A stretch of 64,000 nt of DNA from Mantis religiosa (GCA_030765055.1 CM060947.1:106250564-106314563); one strand, 5' to 3'; shown: positions 22,751-34,619, numbered from the stretch's first letter. The notes: a model not told the origin generated them from the sequence alone. A program made the numbers and translations.

Positions 22751-23158
22751 AACATGACAGTTGTCAGAAGAAAAGGTCTGATTTGGGCACACTAATCTTC
22801 ATGGCCTTTCTATGTACATGTGCACCAAGCCTTATCTCCAAGTAACAGTAGCTTACTCATGAGTCAATACTATTATATGCTGAAGGTTGCTTCTTCTGCT
22901 CCATATCCTTTTAAACCAGTATTAAATGCTTGCTCTTACTTCATATGATGTGATTTATATTTGAGGAATGTGGCATGAACGTTTTCCTAATGTAAATATT
23001 CCAAAGAGTGACTCTGGATTAATGGCGGGTTCCGAGTGGGATAGGGGGTTCCGATGCCACAAATTCTTTAACAAAAAAATTGATATGCCTTATAAAACTT
23101 GGCAGATTTTCTATTACCGACGAGATTAGCATGTTCTGTTTTCAGATAACTTACATAG

Positions 23159-24036
23159 TCAAAAGGATTCACATACTCCCAATATTGCAGCACATAATAC
23201 ACTGTATGGGCTAGTAACCCACACAAAACTGATGTCTGGCACGGGAGTGTTCACAAAGTTTGGTTCAAGAAGAATTTGTGGGGTACACCAAGCATATCGG
23301 GTCAAATGGGGTTTCTGTAGATAATCCATTAGGTGTCTCTTAATAAGCGCCACAACTGGACATTCATAAAGTCTATGCTGAAGCACATCCTCCCCATCGC
23401 ATTTCAGACATTTACGTGAATCTGAGAGCCGTATCCTATGTAGACAACTGCAGGTGGCCAGGATATCATGTACCACTGTATTAACCATAGGGATCAGAGT
23501 CTAGCCGACAGATATTTCAATGAGATGTTAGAAAAACATATCGGAATAGCAAGTGTCCGCTGGCCAATTCCTGGCTATGTACATAGCAGGAGCCTTACAG
23601 GCAAACAGAAGCAGCTCGTAGGTTCGTAGCAGAGGTCAGTTTCTGTCAGAAGATAACTTCGGTCATGCACATAGCTTCGCATATAGTTGAAGGTTGTCAG
23701 AATACTAACATCTGCAGGGGCATCTAGTCCTATGGCAGAAACCCAATATTGTAACCACTTGCTGGAGAACATACAATCTTTGTGTTGTAATATATAATTC
23801 TGACAAAGGAAAAGCGCTCTACATTTTAGCTCTGTATTCCAAAGACCAATATCACCTTCTTTAAGTTGATGGTAGAGGGTTGTCACAGGCAATTTGAAAA
23901 TATTTCCCTGCCATATATACCAACCAACAGCTGCAGTTATTTGCTGATGGTGTTGCTTCATTATGGGAAGTATTTGTGCCAAGTACCACAACCAGGAAAG
24001 CACATAAGTATGCATGGCCCATATTCTTTCATACAA
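23159..24036 (-). pseudogene. L1/Tx1-like LINE C-terminal region (thumb to zinc-finger segment)
   Basis: Two ORFs (24036-23575 and 23488-23159). The second has CLKCDGEDVLQHRLYECP, the Cys/His segment that closes ORF2 in this LINE group. Between them the frame is lost near 23490-23575. Confidence 0.65.
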
Positions 24037-24069
24037 AGTTCTCGGTGATACATAGCTTTACAATGCACT

Positions 24070-25023
24070 TTATTGTCTGGACCAGAGGTAGCCAATTTTG
24101 ACTGAACTTCGTTTATATAGACGGAATATAGTACCTACTCCTAAAATTCTCAACTGCTTCACGTTCTTCAAGAGTGGTAGTACAGATGGTTCTCTCCACA
24201 GACCTATGGGTAATATACATGATTTATTAGCATTAAGGTACAAACCAGAGGCACTGCCATAATCCTGAAGAATGCGAGTCATGTTGCATGCATCTAAATC
24301 AGTGGATAGAAGAACACTTACATCGTCCACATAAGCTGAAACTGCAAACTCATAGATATTCAAATGTACACCATTCACTGTACTGAGAGCCAACGCAAAC
24401 TATATCATGGATGCTGGACAATCTTGATGAATGGAGCACTTAATCAGTATTTCTCTGGTCAGGAACCCATTAATTTGCAAAATGGAGGTGATGCGACCAT
24501 ATAGGCACTTTATGACAGATATAAAGTTTTCAGAAAAACCATGCCACTTCAGGATCTGAAACAAGTAACAATGATATGTGCTATCAAAAGCATTCCTAAA
24601 ATCCAGCGAGGCTATAACTGCTGGTTTTCCCGTATAACCACAATAGACCATAGTATCCTGAAGAGAACACATTAAATCATAAATAGAGCAACCAGAAGGT
24701 CCACATGCCTGAGCTGGATAAAGCAACCTACAAAGTAAAGGCCAGATTCGATTGCCTAATATTCTGGCCAAAAACTCATAGCCATAATTCAATAAGGTCC
24801 GCAGTCAGTAATTTGAGCTGTCACATTTCTTGCTGATGAGCACAGTAAAACCCTTCCATTGCAACACCCACAATTGTTTGTTCTGTACTACACAATTAAA
24901 AAGATGCACTAAACCATCTCCAATAATATCCCAAAAAACTGTATAAAATTCATGTGGAATGCCATCATAACCTGGTGTTTTAGAGGTTTTTCCTTGTTTC
25001 ACAGTTGCATACAGTTTCTCCAT
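24070..25023 (-). pseudogene. L1/Tx1-like LINE reverse transcriptase (broken)
   Basis: Three pieces in order: 25023-24805 with GKTSKTPGYDGIPHEFYTVF (RT motif 1), 24792-24400 with ASLDFRNAFDSTYHCYLFQI (motif A, Asp kept), and 24393-24070 with SAYVDDVSVLL (catalytic YVDD kept). Stops between the pieces inactivate it. Confidence 0.78.
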
Positions 25024-25499
25024 TGAAATGGGCTACTCTAGTGTACTATTCTCTTCCAAAGTAACTTTTTGCAGAGATGGGAAATTCACATGTTCTAAGC
25101 TTGTCTTTTCTCTCCAGCCAGCTCACCAAACAGGGAAGAAAAATGCCTGTAAAAGGTAACATAATTCCATGTTGTGTCATCTCCTCATGTCCATCCGATT
25201 TAATTTGCAAAACATACTTCTTTGATGTCTCTTACTCAATTTCATCAGATGATAAAATCCTATCCGTTCATCATCGATTTTCGTCACATCTCCACTGTGA
25301 AGTTGGATCCCTTCCATTTGTTTTTGATAAATCGTGAGAATTTTTGTTTTGAGTTATCTCAATTACATCCCACTGTTTGTTGTTGGTTGATTAGCATTAC
25401 GCAATCCATAAATATAAATATAATTAATAATTATTAAATTCGTAAATATAAATAAATAAAATTAAAATAAAAATTGATCAAATTATCTTCATTTTTGCA

Positions 25500-26001
25500 T
25501 TTAAGTAAGAACTCTGTTGAAAGAATCAGTTGATTTGGGGCTTAACGAGGCACTCTCACCATTCTGCATAATTGGGGAAGGATGGCAAACGTGACTTCCA
25601 AACCATCCATACCGCTGCAAACCTGGCCATAACCTGGAATCATTCAGTAAAATGGTATTAAGTTTCCAATAAGAATGACCATGTGGAATAAAGTATAAAT
25701 TTAAGGAAATGTGCAAACTGACTGCCTCATGATCACTGAAAGCTACCGGTATAATTTCAACTGCTTGAATGTAACTTTGAAAGCTGGCAGGAATATACAT
25801 TTGATTCAATCTTGCCGCTGAATGGATCTGTAGCCAAACTTCACACATTTGCATCACTGTGATTAGCTCATTTAACGTATTACTAGGTCGAAATGTCTCA
25901 GTACAATCTGCTGCCCGCAAAACACAATTAAAATCCCTACAAGGAATATAAAACTGTGATAATGAATGCAAAAGATACAGAAGATCCAACTGAAAAACAA
26001 A
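25500..26001 (-). pseudogene. L1/Tx1-like endonuclease, C-terminal half
   Basis: Contains IPCRDFNCVL (family GGDFNCVL; the first Gly pair is altered) and VAFSDHEAVSLHI, with the catalytic SDH intact. The N-terminal half is beyond the PLE insertion, at 28880-29300. 25024-25499 between this and the RT is the interdomain region with no clear motif. Confidence 0.65.
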
Positions 26002-26085
26002 TTCCTTTCCTTGTATATAAAAATTATTTGTGGTTGGTTTATTGACACTCGTCACTTACTTTTTCATATATTTATGAGAGACTAG

Positions 26086-26117
26086 TTTCAAAGGCCCTGG
26101 CCTCCATTTTCAGTCTC
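26086..26117 (-). ncRNA. hammerhead-like motif, PLE-A left arm
   Basis: Stem I GAGA/UCUC, core CUGAAAA (canonical CUGANGA with G8 replaced by A), stem II GGAGGC with GCCUUU, then GAAAC, UA and GUC. ACUAGU across stem III is self-complementary. The loss of G8 probably kills or slows cleavage. Confidence 0.5.
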
Positions 26118-26743
26118 TTTCCAACTGGCATCTGTTGTCTGCTCTCTCTGGTGGTGGAACTATGAACTTTTTTGTCAAATTATCTACTTGCGGGATTTCA
26201 AAGTTCATTACGCGATCCTTATTTTTCCAGATGAATATGTTCTCCCATGTTGTCAATCTATTTTGGTTTATCACTCCTTTTAATAATTTTGGTTTTGGAT
26301 CAATGTCATGGTTTTCATTCCAAAAATGAAATGCTACTGCTGACTTGTCTTCTTGTTTCAATCTGATGTTTCTAAAGTGTTCTTTGACTCTGGTTTTTAA
26401 ATTTCTTTTTGTTTGACCTATGTAGCATTTTTCACAATTCTTACAATTTATTTGGTATATTCCAGATTTGTTAAAATATAATTATTTATTAATTAATTAT
26501 AATTATATATTATAATTATATATAATTATATATAATTAATTATTAAATTATTTGATAAAAATAGTAGACAACAAAAAGCAGCAGAGAGAAAAGTATTAAT
26601 TGTAGAAAAGAACAAACACTATAGAAACAGAAACACGCTAGAAATAAAATTGTACAATTTGCATCAAAAAACTTACCAAACAATTAGGAAGTATATTTTG
26701 GGAAAATTTTGAAAACAATTTATTCGCATATCTTAATAGAAAA

Positions 26744-27269
26744 ATGAAGACAACAACAGCAAAGTTAAAGAATAAATCAAAAAATTTATGCCAGAAAGCA
26801 GGCACTTTTAAAAAGATAAATCAAAAAGACAAACATAACCTAAAAGATCATCTAAACAATGTGGTTAACCTATCAAACCAAAATTTTACAAAAACAGAAC
26901 TGAATATGCTGAATCTAGGTTTAAAGACATGTGTAGATTATTCCAACCAAATTGAAGATTATATTTGCTGACATCCAAATTGCTACACAAACACTTAACG
27001 AAGAAAGTAAAAACACAGTAAAAAACAAATGCTCCAAAATAGTAGAAGAGATTAAAAATGAAAAGAAAAAGAATTTTAGTAACCAAATCATAAAAGCTCT
27101 TAAAAAGAAACCGGTTATTTATACTAAAGCAAACAAGGGAAATAAACTAGTAATTCTGGAAAAAGAAGAATACACAAAGAGGATGGAAGATTTGTTAGAA
27201 GACAGTAATTACCAAAAAGTAGAAACTAATCCATTAAAGTACTGCATTGAAACCACAATAAAACGCTAA
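26744..27269 (+). pseudogene. PLE-A N-terminal region (frameshifted)
   Basis: Two overlapping ORFs (26744-26971 and 26952-27269) in different frames carry the usual PLE upstream region: NFTKTELNMLNLGLKTC, then ALKKKPVIYTKANKGNKLVI and LEKEEYTKRMEDLL. A second frame change near 27269-27299 separates it from the RT. These two shifts are the main damage in PLE-A. Confidence 0.75.
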
Positions 27270-27298
27270 AAGAGAGCAAAATAATCAACAAAAAAGAA

Positions 27299-28798
27299 TT
27301 GCACAAAATTAAAGTAGATAATCCAACATTACCAAGAGTATATGGGCTGCCAAAAATTCATAAAACAGGGAAAGGCATGAGACCTATTACTAGTAGCATA
27401 AATGCCCCCACATATAATTTGGCCAAATGGACACTAAGTAAATTTAATAGTTTTCCAAAATTTGAAAGTGCAAATCTAAGAAACTCTTTAGATTTAGTAG
27501 AAAAAATCAAAGATATAAATTTGAAAAAAAATGACAGACTGGTTTCATTTGATGTCACATCTTTATTTCCAAGCATACCTACAGAAAAATTGCAGAATGT
27601 GTTAAAAAAATGGCTAGCTACAATTGATATGGAAGCAATAGAAGCAGAAGAATATATTTCTCTAACAAAAATATGCATTGAACAAAACTTCTTCAGCTTT
27701 AATGGAAAACACTACAAGCAGAAATCAGGATTATCAATGGGCAATCCACTTTCACCTTTTTTGGCTAACTTATTTATGAGTGCATTTGAAACACAAATTA
27801 AAAAGTCCTTCCCATTGATCTTCAAGGTTTGGTATAGATATGTTGACGACATCTTTGCAATTGTACCAAGTAAACATTTAGATGATGCATTAAAATTACT
27901 CAATCTGCAAGAAAGGACTATCAAATTCACAATAGAAAAGGAAATCAATCGACAACTACCTTTCTTGGATCTAAATATCATCAGGAATGATACAAAAATA
28001 AAATTTGGAATTTACAGGAAGCCAACACATTCAGAAAATTATATAAAAAATAATAGCCACAACCCAATTACACATAAACATGCAATAATAAACAGCCTTA
28101 CACACAGACTAGTCAACATACCCATGGAAAAAGAAGAATATTTCAAGGAACAAAAAGCAATAATACACATAGCAGAAGAAAACGGATACAACAAAAGTTT
28201 GGTGTTGAAGAAAATTAGAAAATCTAAACTAAAGAAAACCATTAAGGAAGCAACCACATTCATTAAAGAAAAAGAAAGCAACAGCATATTCAGTTCATTC
28301 ACATATCATCCAAAAACATTTAATAAATTTAAAAAGATATTCAAGGAACAAAATATCATCTTGGCACCTACTAATAGATACTCAATTTTAAAATTACTAA
28401 ATTCAAAAACAAAAGATGAAATTCCTTCAGGTAACAAATCTGGAATATACCAAATAAATTGTAAGAATTGTGAAAAATGCTACATAAGTCAAACAAAAAG
28501 AAATTTAAAAACCAGAGTCAAAGAACACTTTAGAAACATCAGATTGAAACAAGAAGACAAGTCAGCAGTAGCATTTCATTTTTGGAATGAAAACCATGAC
28601 ATTGATCCAAATCCAAAATTATTAAAAGGAGTGATAAACCAAAATAGATTGACAACATGGGAGAACATATTCATCTGGAAAAATAAGGATCGCGTAATGA
28701 ACTTTGAAATCCCGCCAGTAGATAATTTGACAAAAAAGTTCATAGTTCCACCACCAGAGAGAGCAGACAACAACAGATGCCAGTTGGAAAGAGATTGA
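27299..28798 (+). CDS. Penelope-like reverse transcriptase with C-terminal GIY-YIG endonuclease
   Basis: 499 codons open. LPRVYGLPKIHKTGKGMRPI opens the RT; FDVTSLFPSIP is motif A; SGLSMGNPLSPFLANLF is the B-type motif; RYVDDIFAI near residue 180 holds the catalytic Asp pair (27839-27850). The GIY-YIG domain starts with SGIYQINCKNCEKCYISQTK: GIY near residue 382, YIS (for YIG) near 395, with a CxxC zinc pair between, and the Arg of LKTRVKEHF. It copies RNA at the nicked target. YIG to YIS is the only key-motif oddity. The frame is intact, though its N-terminal partner is shifted. Confidence 0.9.
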   Translation: MHKIKVDNPTLPRVYGLPKIHKTGKGMRPITSSINAPTYNLAKWTLSKFNSFPKFESANLRNSLDLVEKIKDINLKKNDRLVSFDVTSLFPSIPTEKLQNVLKKWLATIDMEAIEAEEYISLTKICIEQNFFSFNGKHYKQKSGLSMGNPLSPFLANLFMSAFETQIKKSFPLIFKVWYRYVDDIFAIVPSKHLDDALKLLNLQERTIKFTIEKEINRQLPFLDLNIIRNDTKIKFGIYRKPTHSENYIKNNSHNPITHKHAIINSLTHRLVNIPMEKEEYFKEQKAIIHIAEENGYNKSLVLKKIRKSKLKKTIKEATTFIKEKESNSIFSSFTYHPKTFNKFKKIFKEQNIILAPTNRYSILKLLNSKTKDEIPSGNKSGIYQINCKNCEKCYISQTKRNLKTRVKEHFRNIRLKQEDKSAVAFHFWNENHDIDPNPKLLKGVINQNRLTTWENIFIWKNKDRVMNFEIPPVDNLTKKFIVPPPERADNNRCQLERD

Positions 28799-28832
28799 AA
28801 ATGGAGGCCAGGGCCTTTGAAACTAGTCTCTC
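28791..28832 (+). ncRNA. hammerhead-like motif, PLE-A 3' end (U3-A8 variant)
   Basis: Stem I GAGA (28791-28794) with UCUC (28829-28832), core UUGAAAA (28795-28801), stem II GGAGGC/GCCUUU, GAAAC (28819-28823), GUC at 28826-28828. Relative to CUGANGA, C3 is U and G8 is A, which would keep Watson-Crick pairing at that site. The same UUGAAAA is found at 49084-49125. Confidence 0.5.
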
Positions 28833-28879
28833 ATAAATATATGAAAAAGTAAGTGACGAGTGTCAATAAACCAACCACA

Positions 28880-29300
28880 AATAATTTTTATATTAATTTC
28901 GACGTCACTGTTACTAAATTCCTCCAAACACACATCCTTTCCTTGTGCTTATTAGAGCGTGATGGCATATAAATATTAAGAAAAATAACATTTTCATATA
29001 TCCCACTTATTCCTCTTCCTGTAGGCAATTTTTCAATAGATGCTAATTCAATGCCTGATTTAGTTAATATGGCAGTGCTTAGTGATTTACTTCTCATATT
29101 GACATATGCATTATAATGTCCAATAAGAGAAAAATCATGAGTTTTTATCTCCTGAAGAAAGAGTACATCAATGTCACTAACGGTTAAAAAGGATTGTAGA
29201 TCACCATTTTCATAGGGGTGGAATTACCATTGAAATTCAAAGTTATCACCATCAAGGTCAGTGCCATGAGAAGATTAATAGGAAAACAGGACACATGGAA
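28880..29300 (-). pseudogene. L1/Tx1-like endonuclease, N-terminal half
   Basis: The - strand reads SDIDVLFLQEIKTH (with the catalytic Glu) and ILTKSGIELASIEKLPTGRG, then FLNIYMPSRSNKHKER, up to the PLE insertion. It completes the half at 25500-26001. Decayed. Confidence 0.65.
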
Positions 29301-30370
29301 GAGCATTATCTGCCCCAATACTGTATTTAGTACTTCGGTTTAAGCAAAGGAAATCCAAGTTTACTTTCCGTAAAACTATGAGAGGACACTTGCTGGTGAG
29401 GGGAATCTCCAGATGTTTTCATAAGTAGAGCCACATCTGCCTGAACATTACCCTGTCCAAAGGAGACCTCAATATCTTCATTCCGTGTTGTAACTGCTGT
29501 AGAAGTGTTCTTTCGTAACTGCAAATCATGTGTAGACCCATATCTTCAGCAGTGGTGCCCCTAGGTATTGTTTATGTTCTGACTCACCAATGAATACCAC
29601 CAAACCACGACCCCTGACTTTCTTCTTCTTTTTTGGGAGTTTGTTTACCTGCGCACTGTCCATGTCACTGTTGCTGCACTTTGCCCTCTCACATACACAC
29701 TCATCTTCAGCTGTGTCAGTATCAATATCCATGGGTTATATGACTCCACATTTTCCTTTTTTTTTTTTTTTATATGGTGAACAGGTACCAGACTAGCAAC
29801 ACATTCCATCAACATTTCGGTATCCGAAGAGGTTAATGGTGCACCCTCCTTTTGATTTGGACTGCACACTTTACCACTTACTTCCGGCAACTTAGTCATC
29901 CTGCTGCATATATTTAGTTTCCATTCCTCAACTTTCCGAGAACCCTTCAGTTGGCTCTGTGCTATAAGCCACCACAGAAACGACCTCTTAGCAGGTGTAG
30001 TTTGGGTGAGTTACAAAAGTTGAGGAAAATTTTGCCTTATATGGATTAAGCTGCCACACTTGAAGCAGGTTTGTTCCTGTCCTAAATAGGTGACAAATAC
30101 CTCACATTTCCCTATAAGCTAGTTTGAGGGAATGGGTTTTGTAATGACCATTTGCACAAGTCGAATGCCTGTCTTTACCATAGCAAATTTCCATTTGACT
30201 GTCCAGTTGCCACTTTTGACCAGATGCACATTCCCATAATTTTGTAATACATTTCTAATCCGTTCATCGGAAATTTCCAGTGTATATTCTGACCGTAATA
30301 TATTCCTGATCAGCGGAGTGATAACCACATCCATCTTTACCCCAATCATTAGTTACTGTTGCTTCACAAA
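29301..30370 (-). pseudogene. L1/Tx1-like LINE ORF1 region (degraded)
   Basis: ORF 30349-30119 ends in a basic segment; just beyond, the frame gives CEVFVTYLGQEQTCFKCGSL, a zinc-knuckle start whose later His/Cys are lost. 29526-29900 codes charged, low-complexity peptide with a T/A-rich run at 29757-29772. No clean ORF remains. The boundary with 30370 is approximate. Confidence 0.45.
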
Positions 30371-30632
30371 CAAGTCTGTCTGGAGAAGTGATTTTCATAA
30401 TTTACACTGGTCTTAAATTTTAAATAGACTGCATTTTCTTTACCCACAAGTTATAACATTTGCAATTCATTGACACGTACCTTAATTTTTTTTTTATTTG
30501 TTCCATGTATATCCCGCCTTTAACTTCAATGGTCATATCTATGGTCGTATCTATGGTCATATACTGGTCGTATCAACCATTCTCCTTTGGAACATATCGA
30601 AAATGTTAACTCGTATTTGTTGGGTTTTAATC
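30371..30632. other. no feature recognised
   Basis: AT-rich flank with short ATGGTC(A/G)TATCTATGGTCGTAT direct repeats at 30528-30575. Confidence 0.35.
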
Positions 30633-30794
30633 ATTAGATCACGCTCACATTCACACTCTCATTCATACTTCCAGACTCTTGGGGAAGATGAGGAATTATC
30701 TTGATGGAGAAATATTCCCATCCCCACTGCCGGGAATCAAACCTGGGACCCCTAGTATGGTAGGCAGGTGCTCTACCGACTGAGCTACGGGGCC
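30633..30794 (-). mobile_element. tRNA-derived SINE, family 3
   Basis: On the - strand: GGCCCCGTAGCTCAGTCGGT head, A box TAGCTCAGTCGG (30776-30787), B box GGTTTGATTCC (30733-30743), then a unique body with TTCTCCATCAAGATAATTCC. Only one copy is seen here. The tRNA half does not fold into a convincing anticodon arm, so a SINE is more likely than a functional tRNA gene. Confidence 0.6.
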
Positions 30795-31279
30795 AACTTA
30801 CCTTAAGTTCTTCATCGACCCAGTTGTGTATATCCAATGCAGAGGGCCTCATTTGTGTTGAATTAAATGTTGCTTTTATAGTATTTACATGCACTATTTT
30901 TGTTTTCATCGTGATAAAGATAGAGAATTACTCGTACACTCAGAGCGGCATGGCCCAACGTGTTCACATGACCACTACCAGGAAGCAACTGTCCCATTAG
31001 TGATATATGACATGAAATGATGACTAGCAAAGGAAATTTGAGAAGGAAACATTTCAGGTCTAAGTTTAGGGCACCTTGGCAAATTCTGCCAGAACTATCT
31101 TTGGCTACAGGTTTTTACAGTTCCAGTTAAAACCTTAGTTAGGGAGAATAATCCTAGTAGGATTTGAAGTGCTTTGAACCACCTATCTGTTCCAATCTGA
31201 ACTATCCTGCCATCTGGGATTCTGGCTAAAACTGCACAGAAAACACCTCTTGGGTACTAATAATGTCATAGATGAGGTT
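30795..31279. other. spacer, nothing recognised
   Basis: No coding or repeat signal. Confidence 0.4.
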
Positions 31280-31749
31280 AGGGTTACATGATTGATTCCC
31301 CTTCAAGACTTCGAAGGGTCAACATTACCTCCTCAGCGAGAACTTCCAGCGACTTCAGAGCGTCGGAGCCAGCGGATTGCCACCATTGGGAGGGACCTTA
31401 GGGAAGCTCCCGGCAATTGCGCTACTCCGAGACGGACGTCGCAGAAAACGAAGCAGCAGCAGGCCTTCTTTTGAGGGACAACCTTCAGCAGTCTTCACCA
31501 ACCAGAAGAAGGCAACACAGGTAGCGGGGCCACTCAAGACCTTAGCCATCCAGTCCATGTGACTGGGTAAGGCGCATACTGAGAAGTCAGGTGTCCGGTC
31601 CTCTGAGTTGCAAGCTGTTTAGCACCCGCTGCCTAGAGGTAAGGACACCCATAGGGTGGTTGATATGCACTGCACCTGCAGGTGCAGGGCCGTTAAGTGT
31701 ACCTGCCCATACCTTTCCATAGTTAGTTAATGTCGATCAAATCTTCGAC

Positions 31750-33074
31750 ATGGCAGAAGCCGCTCCTTCTACTTCGACCCGTACAGGGTTTGATGAACCG
31801 GCCGCTATGGCCAACCCAGGCACCTCCACTGGGGGTATAAGGAAGAGAAACCTTGCCAACAACACCATGGCGGAAAGGGAAAGGTTGTCCTGTTAGAGAA
31901 TACCTCTGACCAGGCCATCTCGCGGGAAGCTATTTCTCGTGCAGACAAAATTACGGAGTCTGACTCCGATGAGCGCAATAGTGTGCGCAGTTTTAATACT
32001 AGGAGTGGGAGGACATCTGTGCTCTCCTGCAACTCCTCTTACTCCTCGGCGTCTGAGGGAGGCCAGGAGCCCAGCTCCTCGGACCTCTCGTTGGATGGCG
32101 AGGAGGGTGAGGAGTTCTGTGAAGTAAGGTCACGGAGAACAAACCGGGCAGCAAGACTGGCTGCAGAGGGCATGCCCTCTGGCCAGTCTACCCAACGATC
32201 AGGTCCCACCTCCGGTCAGAACCAGGCAGGAAGGCAAAGGCGGCATATACCGCCCATCATCGTGGACAACTTCTCGGGGGCGGTAGGCTTCCTTAGGGAG
32301 GTTATGCCGACCCTCGAGAACGAGTGCTCGGTGAAAAAGAGCAAGAGCCGATTTGTCTTCCAAGCAAAGAACGAGGGAGACTATACTAAAATTCTGCTAC
32401 AACTCAAGCAACGAAAGATTCCCCACTTCACCTTTGGTCTGAATAAGGCCCGTGAAGTGCACCGAGTCATCCGAGGGTTACCTGCGGACACTTCCGTGGA
32501 TGACATAAGGGCAGACCTCACCCACCAGAGCATCACCCCTAGAATAGTGAAGCAGCTCACCTCTCCTGCTCCAGATCGCCAGGGAACTAAAGCTCCCCTT
32601 CCCCTGTTCCTTGTAGTGGTGGAGCGGGTTAACGACCCCGAGGTCAAGCTAGATGATGTTCACACCATCTGCTACCTCCGGGTTACTATGGAACCGGCTA
32701 AAGGCTCTGGCGGGCCCCCACAGTGCCACAGATGTCTGGGATTTAATCACTCCAGCCTCTTCTGCCACTGTAATCCTCGCTGCTTGAGGTGCGGTGGCAC
32801 CCACCTCAAAGAGGACTGCCCCCGTGCCATCACGGAAACCCCGACTTGCGCCAACTGCAAAGGAGGGCACATAGCATGCTATGGAGGTTGCCCTACCAGG
32901 AAGGCGGTTATTGCCTCTAGGAGACCAGCTCCAGGGCCAATAACCCAGAACACCCGTTCTGAGCCAGTAGCGGAGAGGGCAACCTCTTCCATAGCACCAG
33001 AGGGCAACAAGTGCCTAGCTCCAATAGTGCCTCATCCTTTGCTGAGGTGGTGCGCAAACCAGCCGGTGGCTTGA
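31750..33074 (+). pseudogene. Jockey-type LINE ORF1 (gag-like, three CCHC knuckles)
   Basis: MAEAAPSTSTRTGF starts at 31750 and shifts frame near 31890; the main ORF runs 31983-33074. Three knuckles near its end: CHRCLGFNHSSLFC (C-X2-C-X4-H-X4-C), CLRCGGTHLKEDC and CANCKGGHIAC. The region from PPIIVDNFSG to residues near 215 resembles the RRM-like part of Jockey ORF1. Such proteins bind the LINE RNA and take it to the nucleus. A frameshift before 33074 moves the tail (SSNSASSFAEVVRK onward) to another frame. Confidence 0.82.
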
Positions 33075-33349
33075 CGCCTTCGCGGGGTAAGACACAAACC
33101 CCCAAGGAAACACACACCCGCACAGCCAAGAACACAAAACAACGCACAGCTCCAGCCCCACCTAGAGCCGCCCCCAGAAGGGCGGACTCGGATTCCAAGG
33201 CTGGGAGTAGGACTGGTGATCCCAAGCCTGCTCGCCGGACAAGGGACGAGAAAGCCAAAGGTAGGCCAGCCCCACGACACTCCTCACCTTCGAAGCCCAA
33301 GGACACAACCCCACCCCAAACTTCCCACACTACTCCCTCCACCTCATCA

Positions 33350-34452
33350 CGGTCGGAGTTGCTGACGTGGCTGTATCAGCTGTTACAGTCCGACGGTGAG
33401 CGACTCTGGCAGTTCAACGGGACGAGCTCCTACATTTTGCAAGATCCAATGTTTTGGACCTCATTTTGGTGTCGGAAACACATCTCCGCTCCCAGATTCC
33501 CTTCCATCTCTCGGGCTATCACTGTCTCCGAACAGATCGTGCTGGTCGCCGAGGAGGTGGCACAGCGATCCTGGTGAGGAGAAGTGTGGTCCATAGAGCT
33601 ATCCAGCTTCCACAACTCCAGATTCTAGAAGCCACGGCAGCCTGCGTGAACCTTGGCGGTTCTGAAGTCCTGGTAGTATCTGCCTACCATCCTCCCCGTT
33701 CTCAGTTCGTAGCCAACGACTACCAATCCATACTTTCCTTACATCCTAACGTCATTATGGCCGGTGACTTCAATGCTAAACATCAGCGTTGGCATCATGG
33801 TCCCTGAGCAGACAGGAGAGGCAGTGACATTATCCGCATGGTAGATGCGGACCCTCACCTTCGAGTTGAGGGCCCATGGCAACCCACTCATTACCCGCGT
33901 GGTCGGGGTCGCCCATCTCATATCGACTTCGCTATCATCAAATGCTTTCCATTTCATTTCTCACTCACTTCACTTAACGCATTACATTCGGATCACAACC
34001 CAGTACTTGCTGATGTTAATACACGGATTGCCAATCATGACGTCTCGGTTCAAAACCGGGATGTGGACTGGGATTGCATCAAAGTCTTCCTGAATGACTA
34101 CATTCCCCCCAACCCCAACATAACCGACATCTCCTCCCTCGAGGCCGCGGTCTCATCCTTCACTTCTGTCGTGAAGCAAACGGTCCGCAACCTAACAGTT
34201 ATCACCCCAGCCCCTCTTCATCCAGATGTTCTTCCCCTGGACATCCTACTCCTTATCCGACGTTCATGGGCAGCAAGGCGGCTCTACCAGAGACACCACA
34301 CGCCTCATAATCGAGGGCTTCATTGGCGATTGTGCCGAGAGGTTCGTGCCCGCCTACATGAGCACAGAGTGCGCGCGTGGGAGGATACGATGTCTCGTAT
34401 GAACCTCGAGGACGGAGACGTGTGGAGGGTCATTAAAAGACTTCGGAACTGA
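33350..34452 (+). pseudogene. Jockey-type LINE endonuclease (broken ORF2, first part)
   Basis: Frame 33454-33807: LILVSETHLRSQ (catalytic Glu), GTAILVRRS, VVSAYHPP and MAGDFNAKHQRW. Frame 33838-34452: GRPSHIDFAI and ALHSDHNPVLADV with SDH intact. A stop and frame change at 33808-33838 separate the two. Confidence 0.82.
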
Positions 34453-34619
34453 CAAGGGACACCAAAATCTCCACTCCAGGGTACCCAAGGCCTAACCTAC
34501 GAACCACAGGCCAAGGCTACGGTGTTTGCCGACTACCTAGAGAAGACCCCCAGGACCCTGCCTTCTCTGACCGCGTTAGGCAGGAGGTTTGTCGATACCT
34601 TCGGCGACCCCCGGCTGAG

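Larger units (their letters stand above)
26014..28934 (+). mobile_element. Penelope-like element A (2.9 kb) with inverted 3'-derived left end
   Basis: Exact 12-bp duplication TCCTTTCCTTGT at 26002-26013 and 28935-28946. The body on + encodes an N-terminal region, RT and GIY-YIG nuclease. The left end (26014 to about 26470) is an inverted copy of the last about 440 bp, including the end of the nuclease (- strand ORF 26361-26110) and a hammerhead-like core. Inverted truncated copies are typical of Penelope-like elements. 26470-26570 is an (AATT)-rich junction. It split the endonuclease of the surrounding LINE. Confidence 0.9.
22960..30370 (-). mobile_element. decayed L1/Tx1-like LINE, split by a PLE at 26014-28934
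   Basis: On the - strand, from right to left: an ORF1-like region with a zinc-knuckle-like CFKCG (29880-30350), an endonuclease split by the PLE (28880-29300 and 25500-26001), RT (24070-25023) and a C-terminal C-x2-C zinc segment with YECP (23159-23488). Every domain carries stops or frame changes. Ends are approximate: no tail or target duplication could be fixed. The L1/Tx1 placement rests on the RT entry motif DGIPHEFYTVFW. Confidence 0.7.

Noticed and set aside
27358..28773. Minus-strand ORFs opposite the PLE-A RT
   Set aside because: Shadows of the RT/GIY-YIG frame.
30633..30794. Functional tRNA gene
   Set aside because: A and B boxes are good but the anticodon arm does not fold cleanly and a SINE-type body follows.
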